From: Cymodocea nodosa | Taxonomy: Eukaryota; Streptophyta; Magnoliopsida; Alismatales; Cymodoceaceae | Length of the DNA stretch: 64,000 bases | NCBI GenBank assembly: GCA_036874045.1 | Contig: CM072337.1 | Span: 1,116,001-1,180,000 of the forward strand | Direction of reading: 5' to 3' | Shown here: piece after piece, positions 11,517-22,611 of the stretch | Layout: each line of letters begins with the position of its first letter | How positions within the stretch are numbered: position 1 is the stretch's first letter | The notes under the pieces: model-generated | What the model was told of the DNA's origin: nothing | Database searches by the model: none | The model's input: the letters and a program-made list of their open reading frames with translations, nothing else | Made by a program: the position numbers and the translations under genes

Positions 11517-14500
11517 GTGATGGAGCAGTACACCGACTTGCAGGACTGGGAGTTGCTGCAGAACCCAGATGCCTCGTCCATCGCCGGCGTTGATCACAAT
11601 TACTTTGTCGTTGGCTTTGGTGAGAAGGGTCAGGGAAGGAGAGAAGCCGGGTTGGAGGTAGAAGAGGGGGGTGTGGAGGAGAAGGGTGAGGGATATTTTC
11701 CGACAGATCGTGGTGGACTGGAAGGGCTTGCTGAAGAGGGACCCGGAGTTGATGTGGTTGTTCATAGGGCCGAACGCCCGGTGGAGGAACTCATGGGTTC
11801 GGGGGAAGTGAGACTGGAAGAAGAAGAAGAAGAAGAGAAAGACGAGGAGGAGGGGGAGGAAAAGGGTGGTGATTCTGATGTGCCATGCTTCGATGGGCAA
11901 TCCGAAGGGGTTCTTCAAGGGATTGAGGTTTCGCAGGAGGATTCGGATTGTGGGGGATACCATGAGAAAGTGGAAGAAACGGATGAAGATTCTGATGTGG
12001 TTAGATTTGATGATGAGGTTAAGGCCGATACAGATGTAAATAGGTTGGTTGAAGAGATCGAGGCCAATACTGATAGTTCCGATTGGGGTTTTGTTGACTC
12101 ACCTGTTGGCGTTCCCAGGAGACAATTCACTGAAGAAATGGATGAAGACAATAGTGAACCAGGGAGTGGCAATGGAAATAAATCTGAATTGGTATGGTGG
12201 AAGATGCCACTAGAGCTTGTGAAATTCTGTGTCTTTAATGTTAAACCTGTCTGGACCATCTCCATGGCTGCAGCCGTTGTGGGATTTGCTCTTGTTGGCT
12301 GGAAGTGGTATAATACAAGGCACAGGAAACGTTGCGTTCCAACCAGTCCTGGCGTCAATGACAAGGTCATTTTTTATCTTGGTTTTTATTAAATGCTTTT
12401 ATCTTGTTTTACTCATCAGTTCATATTGATCTTTTCTGTAATTGAGAAGCATTTATACACCAATGACATGGCCTTTTCTTGTATTACAAGGTTTGCAAGG
12501 TAAGAACTAAGAAGGTATTGGATTAAAAATCTAAGTGAAAACACTACCGACATAAAAAAATAAGCATTTATAGCTATTTTGAAAAAATAATATGTTCAGG
12601 TCGAGGAACATGGTCATTCATTCTGTTTGTAATTAACGGATCGTTTAATGTTCTTTCTGCACAATTGGTTTCTGATCATAATCAAACTACCACTGTCACA
12701 ATCCTCTTGGCTTAGAAATAGCATGTATTAAAACATTTGAGAAAGGTAGCTAAGCAAAGACATAAATACATTTCCATTATTATTTGTTGCTCAAAAAGAA
12801 AATTATAGTGTAAAATTGGGAAATAAATCTCCATTATTCATGTTCGTTTGTCAATAAACCCATTTCTTTTATGTGTATGTCCAGAGGACATATACAGCCT
12901 TTGGAATCTGTGGTGCTATGTTTCCAGGTTATTTTTTATAATCGTTTCATTGGTGTTTGCCTTATGCCATTGATATCATTTTCTTCTGGGAAGCAGTTTT
13001 CTTTACAATCAGTTGATATTTTTGTGCAATGCTTGCATTGATAAGTCGACACATATTTTCTAAGTAGCCTCGTACCCAACCTTGGGTACCTTGGTGGTAG
13101 CTCTTTTGGTCTTTAAGACATGGGATTGATCCCACATATGGCTGTCAAGTGTTGTGGTCTTGTGCCACTGCGTTAACTCTGCAAAAAAGTGGTCTCTTGT
13201 TTGTAGTCGTACTTTCTAGTTCTCAGATGCTTAAGTATGTATGTTGATTGTAATTTACATGTAATGTAATGTAAATAAAATGCACTCCTTAATTAGACTA
13301 TAATGCTTGAGTTTTTATGATTATAAACTTTGGAATTTGATTGTAAGAATATAGGTTCTTGAAGATATCACTCAACTAAGAACAAGTTTAAATGGATTCT
13401 TTCTATAATCTTATAATTCATTTATAATTTAATTGATTACATGACATGTAAGATTATAGTCAACTAAATGGGACATACTTTCATGTCCTAGTTGTTTAAC
13501 ATGTTTACTTTGCATTGAACCTGCGAAACTTGAGAATAATAATAAATATACAATATGATGCTTGCGATTTTTTGTAGATATTTGTTATAGTTGCTCATGC
13601 TAAAAGTTTTGTATACTCCGTTAGTTTTTCCATCATCAAATGTGAATGGTGTTTTCTTATTATTTTCATCTTTTTCCTTATTTTCTTTAGTTAGATTAAT
13701 TTTTACAACCTGTACTCTCTCTCCCCCTCTCTCTCTGTGGAGTGTCAAATTAGTGCATCACCAATTAGAAAATAAGCATCAATCACAAGCTTTGTATCTT
13801 TTCCTTTATTTCATTCTTATTGTAAGCTATTTCAGCCTGATTCTTTGCCTTTGCTTTCATTTGTTTAACCTATTTGATAATCATCTATGACAAATTGTAG
13901 GAATTGGATACTTTTGTCTCCTGAAATCTGGACAATTTTTTGTTACATCGTATTTCTCATGAATAAACAAATACTGGTGTAGACTTGGATGAAAATGCAT
14001 CTGCATCCTTCTCTCAGATTAATAGCATACTTCTTATTTCTTGTCTAACTTTTTTTTTATCCACTTCTTTAAATTGCGTGAAATACTTAGAAAAAAAAGA
14101 ATTCATGTAGTCGACTCCACATAATAGGATTATAACTTATAATTGTTGTTTGTTGTTACTTCTTTACATTGTGTAATTATGCCTCTTTTTGTGGAATGGT
14201 GCTGTCGCACAACCATTTGGGGAATGGGGAACATTAGCAAAGAAGTTGTATCAGTATTCTTTTACTTGTCTGAGTTTGCTCGCATTTTTTATGTAATATC
14301 TGCAGAAATAGCATACCTGATGTGTTGCTCATACTCCTTGTATTTTTCTAGAATTGATATCAAAATCTCTTCTATGTATTTTTTTTAATTATTAAACATT
14401 TTTGGATGTGCATCTACATAGTTACCATTTCTTATTACCAACAAGCCTTTGTTTTATTCTTCATATTTGGCATTCACGTTCTCCTTTTCACCATCTACAA

Positions 14501-14973
14501 TTTCGAAGGAGTCCATTTCCCATGACTTCACAATAAACATTTTGGTATTTCTTCTCTTTATTAGTCTTCTACTGATGCAATTAATGGAACCTACAGCAAT
14601 TCTGGTAAGCATATTCTAATTCGTATTTTGTTACAGATGAGTTTCTTGCCAGGTAATTAAAAAAAGTGTGAGCCATATTTATGATTGGATATCAGGTTTA
14701 ATATTTTGTTTGCTTCATCAACTATGTCCACATTCACAAGATACAACAACAGAATCACCCTCTTGTACACACTTCATATATTTTATGATGTGGTATGTGT
14801 ATTTATCCTTCTTGCTTACTTGTGGGTCTTCCAATCCACAGAAGACATCCCAATCAGTGGACCGGTCATCACGTCTGAACGAAGCATTTTTCCTGGTGAA
14901 GCACGTACCACTGTTGAAAACTTCCATCTCCAACAGTGGTATAACTCCATGGCCCGCAATGGCGTCGATATGA
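11517..14973 (+). CDS. Acidic plant protein with one C-terminal membrane segment (DUF6821-like)
   Basis: Two coding exons, 11517-12365 and 14842-14973, joined in phase 0 across a 2,476-bp intron (donor after GACAAG, acceptor CCACAG), give 326 residues. The N-terminal two thirds is disordered and very acidic, with a glutamate run near residues 102-108. A conserved block (VWWKMPLELVKFCVF) precedes a hydrophobic segment at about 244-264 (WTISMAAAVVGFALVGW) and a basic flank. Exon 2 encodes a conserved tail with RLNEAF and GITPWPAM. I recognise this block-TM-tail layout from plant proteins annotated as DUF6821; the exact name is from memory. The topology suggests membrane anchoring with the acidic domain on one face. 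Biochemical role unknown. A second ATG follows immediately at 11520. Confidence 0.82.
12366..14841. other. Large intron of the acidic TM-protein gene
   Basis: This 2.5-kb intron has no coding sequence. It contains one TIR-flanked MITE (13,233-13,480), a CT-rich run near 13,715-13,738, and otherwise T-rich unique-looking sequence. Confidence 0.7.
13233..13480. mobile_element. MITE, copy 1 of a two-copy family
   Basis: The left end (aagtatgtatgttgattg, then taatttacatg) and the reverse complement of the right end (aagtatgtcccatttagttg, then actataatcttacatg) form an imperfect terminal inverted repeat of about 30 bp. The interior is AT-rich and noncoding. The ends match those of the element at 18.84 kb. 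The target duplication is not clear. Confidence 0.6.
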
Positions 14974-15765
14974 GCTTTGCAAAGAAGCTTGTGGGCACAT
15001 GCACCCCCCAAGCATGAAGTCCTATTCCATGGCACATAAATTATTGCTATTAGTAGTGGTGGATTTCCTTCAAGGTACGACAGTATATTTTGCAACTCCT
15101 AGAATGGTTCATACATATTTTTCTTTCTATCCACATGTTCAAGGATTGGAATGATTGGATTTATAATTGTAAGAGGAAGAAGAACGCTCCAGTATTTGTT
15201 TTATCTGCAGAGTGAGGTTCCCACACTATGCTGATTGTCAAGAATTTGCCGTGTTGTTTAGTCTGATTACTTGTTCCATGTTACAGAATTGTAATCCATT
15301 TGGAAACTGCACTTGTGTTCTTGTGCAATGCAATTTCAGTGTCAGGTATACTTTTAGATGCATTCACCAGCTTAAAAATCTTTACTTGATACACACATGT
15401 TATACCTTAAAATGTTATTTTGAGGTAAACTTCTTTTGAAACAATTTTATTTTTCAATTGTTTATATTATAGTATCATGGTTTTAAATGTTTTTAGTTTA
15501 TCATTGCAGTCTTTTGTGTTTTAGCAGCACTATTTTATATGGCTTAATTTTCCACCCTTCATTCTTAAGATCCACAGACAATGACCTTGCAAGATCATTC
15601 CACTACTACCCTCGTTTGAGATAAGTATTTGGTTTATGGTGTGTAGACCTGGGCTTTAGATGTATTTTACTGAAAATTGATATTTTGAGAGAACAAAGAA
15701 AGAGTGATTTTCTTCTTTTGATGAATACCCTCCACATCCCTCCCTACATACCACAGCACCTTCAT
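14974..15765. other. 3' flank of the acidic TM-protein gene
   Basis: The first few hundred bases probably hold the 3' UTR and polyadenylation region. No coding sequence is supported before the Copia fossil starts near 15.77 kb. Confidence 0.4.
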
Positions 15766-17320
15766 GCATAGCAAATGAACCATTGGTATGTTGACATTGG
15801 AGCCACAAATTGCATCACCCTTGATGTTCAATCCATGGCATATACAGAAAGTTATGTCAGATCTGATCAATTTACAACAGCCAATGGTAATCGCATTCCC
15901 ATATCCCATATTGGCTCCAGCTACCTTCAATTTCCCACCTTCAAAACCTTTCAATTACAGACTCTTCTCTGTGTCTCACCCTTATCAAAGTAATTGCTGA
16001 ATCTTCATCAATCTTGTGTTGATAACAATTGTTATTTTGCACTTTATACCACTCACTGTCTTGTTAAATGCCTCTAGACCAGTCCTCTTCTTCTACAAGG
16101 TTGGTACGAAGAGGAGCTTTACAAACTTACTCCACCATGACCAACTCAAAATCTATCTAAAGAACCTTTGGAAATGATACATGGGGGACATATGGGGACT
16201 AAGTACCATACCATTCCATCTTCAAATGGCCACAAATGTTTCCTTCTCTTCTCTTGTGAGACAACTACACCAAATTTTTATGGGCTCATCCTCTCACCCA
16301 AATTGTTAGCATCTATGCTCAAGTCCAAAGTCCTCAAGTTCACACCTCCAGTTGAATTCCTAATCTCATCGTCAAAAAAAAGAAAGAACTAGAGAAGGTA
16401 AGTTCATTGGCAGATCATTTCAATAACTTCCACCCACCCACACACCCATCAACAAAATGAGAGTGTTGAGTGAAAGATTCACTGCCACAATAATATTGGC
16501 AGTATGCTTTAGAAATACTCATATACCTTCTCAATTGGAAAAGTTATTCAACAAACCATCAGATTATACCCTACTTTGACAAGTATTTGGTTGTGCTACA
16601 TACCCTCTTCTTTGTATATATCATTGATCTACAAAAATTTACTTGTCAGACTACAAGATGTGTCCTCTTAGGATATCCTATACATTATGTTAGATATCAA
16701 TGCTCATTACTCAATGTTCATCACAAGTTTGATGAAGACCACTTCCCTTTCCAACAACCTTCCTCCACCACACAAACACCTTCTTCACCCTCCTTACCTA
16801 CCTCTCCCTCTCTTTTATCCACCAAACCTCCCCCACTATCACACCTCTCCCCACCATCTCCTCCTTGGTCCCTGTCACCAAAAACTCCCCACAACCTCAC
16901 CCATCTCCCACAAACCAAGTTGAGTGACACCTGTGGAGTTGTTACAACAACAAAATGAAGATACAAATCAATACTGAGAGTGTATTTGCTTCACTTCCCT
17001 ATTAGTTTCAACTCGTCTTAGGAACTTGGCATGAGATTGGGTGAAACATATATTACTTTAAAAAAAAAGAATGATTAAAGGACAAATTTGGAAATCTGCA
17101 TATAGTATTGTTCTAACAAACAAACATCAATCTTAAATTTATGCTACCTTCAAATATCACCAATTTGAGCTCCATCTCTCAATGTATATGTTGATGCTCA
17201 TTAGGTGGGATGTGAAGATGATTGAAATTCATTTAGTGGGCTATGCCAATCTACCTTGACTCCAACTTGGTGTCTTGGAGAGCTCCAAAGCAATGTATGC
17301 TCACACATTCCTCTATGAGG
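15766..17320 (+). mobile_element. Copia gag-pol fossil lacking the reverse transcriptase
   Basis: Blocks appear in Copia order. About 15,778-15,990 encodes a protease-like stretch (WYVDIGATNCIT, then HIGSSYLQFPT), where active elements have the D-[TS]-G-A motif. About 15,990-16,130 has CVDNNCYF and PLLLQGWYEEELY, as in the gag-pre-integrase domain. About 16,160-16,760 holds integrase remains ending in CVLLGYPIHYVRYQC and KFDEDHFPFQ, then a P/S/T-rich linker. About 17,168-17,310 matches RNase H (VDAH.VGCEDD, then SNLVSWRAPKQ). The RT domain expected between linker and RNase H is missing. Stops and frameshifts throughout show it is dead. LTRs were not found. Confidence 0.85.
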
Positions 17321-17518
17321 GGGTTTGTACAAGTAGAATTGGACAAAACTGTTTGTGCATCTATGGACGGAAAGTGAATTTCATTTCTTTATTAAATCTT
17401 AGAATTTATTTTTCAAGTCTAAAAAGTCAGAAATTAAATTTTGTACCACTCGTCATCCCCTCTTTTATGCCTTTCACTCGTGTATTTGGTTTTCATAAAA
17501 GACTACGGTGAGATTGTT

Positions 17519-17582
17519 GGAGAGAGAGAGAGAGAGAGAGAGAGGGAGAAAGAGAGGGGGAGGGAGAGAGAGAGAGAGAGAG
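17519..17582. repeat. (GA)n microsatellite
   Basis: About 64 bp of nearly pure GA dinucleotides with a short interruption (gggagaaagagagggggagg). It directly follows the Copia fossil region. Confidence 0.95.
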
Positions 17583-18838
17583 CATTCTTTAATTACTTTA
17601 ATTTATTATTTAAAAATTTTATTAAAAATTAATTCTATCAAACATCTAAATTACTATCATTAGTCAATACACCTAAATTTTAAGTATACAAATCTCTCTA
17701 TAGAATCAAAATATAAAGCATTAGTCAACACACCTGTGATTAACTATCATTTGTGTTTCTGGGTCATGCTTTTCAAATATCAACACAACATCAACATATC
17801 AATATCTTAGTCCATCGGTAATTAGTTATTGGAAGTCTTGTACAGGAACTATTGTTCTATCTTCTACAGATTAGAGATCACTGGTGTCTAATAATTGAAT
17901 ACCCATTCATTAGATTAGCAAGGCTAATGAAACTCATCACTAGATCGAATCACTGAAAGACAACGCAAATCACCGTTGAAACCATTTTCTAGAATGGATT
18001 AATGATTTAAATATCAGAATAAGTTACTGATTTCAGAAAATGGTGCTCCAATCTTTCCATTGGGCATTTGATTTTATTAAAGACCCAACTTTCAGAACTA
18101 ACCATTGTCAAAATAGATCATTGAATAATCAAATCGAACCACCATTCATTTGAAATAAACTGTACATCATTATATTCTAACTTTCATACGGAAGAAAAAT
18201 TTCATTTGAAAAAAACTTTACATCATACATTATAAAAAATTACATTAAATTTACAATTTTTTAACTTGTCTCTTTTTCAATATTCATCATCATATTATTG
18301 TTGTACACAACGTTAAATAAATTCCTAATTTTTGATGTACATTAGAATCTCTAGAATATCAGTCTTTAATTTGAATTTTCTTTCATTTAAAATGTTTTTA
18401 CCATTGTTAAAAATTTTCTTCACAGACAATAAAAGACATTAAAGTTATTAATAAATCTTTAGTCATCAAAGATAAAATAAAAAATGATTATCCTACGTAG
18501 ATAATAGTTATTAACATAGGGAAAAATTACGCTAATACATGAAATAAGGTGGTTTTGAAGGTAATGTTACAGTAATTCTTGTTTAAGAAATGGTTTTATA
18601 AGTAAAATGTTGTTCCTTGAGGTCAAATAGTTTTCTAAGAACCCAATCAAGAAAATACAAATCTATAGCCCTTGTATCATAGAACTCGACATGTTTCATA
18701 CTTGAATCTGTTGGAGCCACCACAAAGCAACATTAAAGTTTGTGAGAATCATTAGAATGGATCTAATAAACATTTTTTTGTTAGAATTTCAACAAAAACG
18801 TTTGGAAGGATATCAATCAAGTTTGAAATGCTTTCCCT
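17583..18838. other. AT-rich intergenic stretch
   Basis: No gene is supported. Short phrases such as 'attttattaaaaattaattc' recur at about 61,400, which suggests diffuse repeat remnants. Confidence 0.4.
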
Positions 18839-19108
18839 AAGTGTCTTATTTGGTTGATTGTAGTCTACATGATTAAATTATATCATACAATCAGTTTATG
18901 TTATTTGACAATTAAATATAAATTAATTATAAAATTATATAAAAAATTAATTTTACAATTTAAGTTCTTCTTTAATTAGTTAAGTGAGGCTTCAAAGAAT
19001 TTAATTTCTTACCATCAGATTTCAAACTCAAATACTATAATCTAAGTAAGAAACGTAATTCAATTACTTTACATTACACATGAATTACAAACAATTAAAC
19101 ATGCCCAA
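18839..19108. mobile_element. MITE, copy 2 of a two-copy family
   Basis: The left end reads gtgtcttatttggttgattg then tagtctacatg. The reverse complement of the right end reads gggcatgtttaattgtttg then taattcatg. These align as an imperfect terminal inverted repeat and match the ends of the 13.23-kb element. The roughly 270-bp interior is AT-rich and noncoding. It lies just beyond the 3' end of the CNX7-like gene. Confidence 0.65.
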
Positions 19109-19225
19109 AATGTTAATCATGCTAGAAAGCCTTTTCCTCTCTAATTACCCACCATCTGTAGTGTAGTTTACATGACTCCTACACAATCAAGAGGGGGAGG
19201 AATGACTTACATCACAAGCATGGGC

Positions 19226-19504
19226 TTAACCTCCACTTAATGGAGGAATAATGGCCAACTCATCGCCATCTTTCAGTACCGTAGACTCCTCTGCATATTC
19301 CTCATTTATAGCTAAAACTGCAAAACGACGGATCTGTTCCAAGCTTGGAAACATAATGAGAAGCTTATTCATGCAGTCACTGGCCGTGCTGCTAGAGGAC
19401 ATTTCAAGAGAAACATCTGCCACTCCACTTAGATCTCGTGCCCTTGCAAAGAACAAGACGCTCACCTTCATATGTGGATACTCATTTTTTTTTCCTGATG
19501 ACAT
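19226..19504 (-). CDS. CNX7: Molybdopterin synthase sulfur-carrier (small) subunit, MoaD-like
   Basis: The ubiquitin-like sulfur carrier of molybdopterin synthase. Its C-terminal thiocarboxylate supplies sulfur to precursor Z (cPMP) in cytosolic molybdenum cofactor synthesis, acting with the large subunit CNX6/MOCS2B. The 92-residue product has VSVLFFARARDLSG at the start, a central FPSLEQIRRFAVLAINEEY, and ends KDGDELAIIPPLSGG, with the double glycine needed for thiocarboxylation. Length fits the plant family (about 95). I chose the ATG at 19504 because the sequence just upstream looks like a splice acceptor (TTTCAG); an in-frame ATG at 19558 would give 110 residues. A 5' exon probably lies near 20.84-20.99 kb, where a donor-like GTATGTT occurs, but the transcript structure is inferred. 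No catalytic or frame defect is seen. Confidence 0.9.
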   Translation of the reverse strand: MSSGKKNEYPHMKVSVLFFARARDLSGVADVSLEMSSSSTASDCMNKLLIMFPSLEQIRRFAVLAINEEYAEESTVLKDGDELAIIPPLSGG

Positions 19505-19558
19505 ATCGCATCCTAATCTGCTGAAACCATCAAGTCTGGGATCTGCTGCATTATTCAC

Positions 19559-21040
19559 AGAACATAGCTTAAAAGTGTCTAAAGATCAGCTTTTTTTATC
19601 TTTTGTAGACGATATCAATGCAATATGAAGTCAGAGGCATAATTAATCATGACATGAAAATAAAATTTCCTTTGCCAACCAACAATATGCAAGGAATTCT
19701 GATGGTTGGTGCTGTACTGTATGACAAGTATTGAATTCTGTTGCTTTCTGCTGTAATTATGTTTGGAAATAAACCAACAGCAACAATCTGACAATGGAAC
19801 AAAAATATGGGTGAACCACCAATGCCCCATAAAATGGCTATGCACGCGTGTGTTGATGTTGCAAAGCTCAATATTTCCCACAAGATGTACAGATTGATGG
19901 GAAAAAGCATAGCAGATAACCTCAACTAAAAAAAGCATAAAATCACATGTGAAGCAATGGAGCATAGAAGCAGGTTAAACGAGAAGAATACAACTAAAAT
20001 CCCCTATTTGAAGTAAGATAACCACGCAGTTGTTAAACATTTAAAACAATCGAATTAATAAAACAAAGAGATCTACTTGATCACATCTCTGAATTTTTTT
20101 TATTCGTTCTGACTTAGAAAAAATGGAAAACATGAATACTGACAATCAAACAAGATGATCTGACGTTGTTTCGTAGGAAACTCTAATCATAGCTTATGTA
20201 ATTCATTTCACTTGAAAACCAAGTAAAAGAAACGATATCAGGTCAAGTTCTGATTTGATTTATAAGGAGCTTGGCTATCCTCCAAGGAATTTATGCCAGA
20301 CCAGGTCCATGAAATCTTTTGCTTATTTGACTTAAACAAGGAAAACTTGGAAATAGTCTATACCTGAAAGTGTGCTTGAAGAAAACATATACAATGGTGA
20401 TCAAAGGATTCATACATGGCAAACGATATCAACACATTCACTGGCAAGAAAAAAACAACCGATAAAATACTTAAGAAGAGCCAGTGAGCCATAAAAACTA
20501 CATAAAGTCGATTGAACAAGATGATCACCTTCAGCCATTGATATCTGATCAGTGGTGAATTCTTGCAAGATCGGTGGAAGAAAAAAAAAGAAAAGGAGAA
20601 ATCAGTGGAAGATAATAGACTACCAATAGGTTTATTTAAATACTTTCGCAATGTTCTCGGGCTGGTTTTTCTCTAATACTAGGAGGAAAAATTCATACAG
20701 CTACACAAAACGCTCTTTAACCTGGAGCTGGAGACTCATGATCACTCCGTGGATCAACGAGGTAGCTGAGAAAGAAGCAAATTTCTAAACAGTGCAAGAT
20801 TTATGAAACTGGTGATCAGTGTCGTAACATACCACAGAAGCTACACAACCGGATAAGTTTGGTGAGGAAGAACAGCGAGAGCAGTGATGGAACAAAGGGT
20901 GCGATATCGTCGGCGGCAGTGGATCGGATATCGATTTCGAGATTAGGTTTAGTTCCAGCGACCAGAAAGGGATTGTGGAGTATATTCAGTGTCATAATAT
21001 TTATATTTATTTTTGAGAAGTAATATCTTCTTCGTCAACT
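19559..21040. other. Probable 5' UTR/intron region of the CNX7-like gene
   Basis: No strong coding sequence. On the minus strand, 20,995-20,835 is GC-richer and holds a short open frame ending at a good donor (GTATGTT), consistent with a 5' UTR exon. A large 5' intron would then run to about 19.5 kb. This is inference from composition and splice-like sites only. Confidence 0.4.
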
Positions 21041-21122
21041 GTGGACGTGCCGGAGTGGTTATCGGGCATGACTAGAAATCATGTGGGCTCTGCCCGCGCA
21101 GGTTCGAATCCTGCCGTCCACG
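21041..21122 (+). tRNA. tRNA-Ser (anticodon AGA)
   Basis: An 82-nt class II tRNA with a 7-bp acceptor stem (GTGGACG/CGTCCAC) and discriminator G. The A box is GTGCCGGAGTGG-like, and the anticodon loop CTAGAAA gives AGA. A long variable arm (GTGGGCTCTGCCCGC) follows, then the B box GGTTCGAATCC. A T-run for RNA polymerase III termination begins two bases downstream (21,125-21,129). No intron. It looks intact and functional. Confidence 0.97.
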
Positions 21123-22611
21123 CCTTTTTCTCCTAAGCCGTCTTTTTCCTTTTTGCTTAAATAAATCTCATTTTACGGATGTGGGAACGAGGGAATTTTT
21201 GCAATATTGCTGCATCAAATTTTATTTAAAAATTTAACTTATTATTTACAAAGTATAAGCTTGATATCTCATGAAAGAGTGTAACCATCCTTAAAGGGTT
21301 TGTTTGTTTGTTTGTTTGTTTGCAATGGCGATAATTATTGTGTATATAGTTTTTTGCCACAAATACAAGTTAACTATACAATATATAAGAGTAGATGACC
21401 TAAAAGATGAGAAAATAAATTTTGATATAAGAACTACCATAATAACGTTACAAGTAAGAATAAAGCACTGCACGAAGCTGAAAGCAAAGGTACCATTAGA
21501 TCTAATCTTATCTAATGTCAAGAAAAATTAGATTTTCCACGCTCCTCTAAGTATCATGCAAGGAAGGTATTTAGCATGCTGGAAAATTTGATAATTTCTT
21601 TCATAACTTCAAAAAAAATTAAATTTTCTTGAATTCTCGTATGCCGTTAAAAAAAAAAATATTTCACTTTGATAAATCTTTCTATTACGTTAGCCATAAT
21701 TAACTCATTAAACGGCAATTTACAAGTTAACGAGCATTTAATGAACGTGACGTTCAGTTTTCAACAAGGTATCCTAACAAAACTGATGATAAATTTTTAA
21801 TGGTGTAGAAAAAAGTATAGATTTTTAAATGACATTTTCCATAACTTCTCGTTTCTTTCCTTTTTTTGGCTCTATTCTATCACTTCATGTTTCTGCACTT
21901 ATTTAAAAGTCTATTTCCCCTGGTTTTGGAATGCAAGCCAACAGAGTTCTTTCTGGTAATGTTGGTATTATTCATCATCTTAAAGATTTCAAACTCTGTA
22001 AAAAAAAACAAAAAAACAAAAAACAAAGAAGACCATAAACACCCTTGTCCTTGGTGGATCATTAGGCTGATCTGCAAACAAATAGAGTTTAGAGTTGATT
22101 GTGCAAACAAAGAGCAGAAGACATGAAGATGATAACCAACCAGCACAACAAGGAGCAGTAAAATATGTCATCGTCCAGCTTGATTGTGCAACGGCAAAGC
22201 AACGTTTAGCATTCAAATAAAGAAGAAGCAGGGCTTGCAAGCCAACATTTCCAGCTAAATGATTGCTAGAGAGAGAGAGCGAAATAAATAAATGAATAAT
22301 GTATGTTGAAGACAAGATGATTTCAGTAAATTCATGTTTACAGACAGCAGAAATTTCAAACGCAAGGGATAAAAAGTTAAAAAAGGGAAATCTAACTAGC
22401 AGTGCCCTGGGTCCAAACTGAAGTAATCTACTCCTCCTCCCATGGTAATCAACAGGAACAGCCTCCTCCTTGATCAAATACAGGGAAGACTAAAGAGTAA
22501 TAAGAACAAAGAATAGTAGATCACTGGATTAAGCAAGATAGTATAAAATGTATACCCCCGCTGTGCTGAGGGTACCACCATCCATCCAATGGTGAAAAGA
22601 ATAAGCGAACT
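21123..22611. other. Intergenic DNA and 3' flank of the GT14 gene
   Basis: A (TTTG)n run lies at 21,299-21,323, directly after 'aaaggg', resembling a Harbinger-type MITE end (compare the inverted 'caaacaaaccctaa' at 61.49 kb). The 3' UTR of the GT14 gene is expected just left of 22,612. No other gene is supported. Confidence 0.45.

Noticed and set aside
11508-12370. Long minus-strand open frames (151 residues each) at 11,508-11,963 and 11,915-12,370
   Set aside because: They are antisense shadows of the acidic protein's exon 1; glutamate/aspartate codons read in reverse as serine/leucine-rich frames without stops.
14685-15095. Open frames of 110 and 125 residues around the second exon of the acidic TM protein
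   Set aside because: Other-frame shadows. Only the frame ending at 14,973 carries the conserved RLNEAF...TPWPAM tail.
19251-19628. Plus-strand 125-residue open frame
   Set aside because: Antisense of the MoaD-like coding exon, with no recognisable domain.
21989-22477. Minus-strand 162-residue open frame
   Set aside because: Low-complexity leucine/phenylalanine-rich translation of A-rich and repeat-like DNA; lies in the 3' flank of the GT14 gene.
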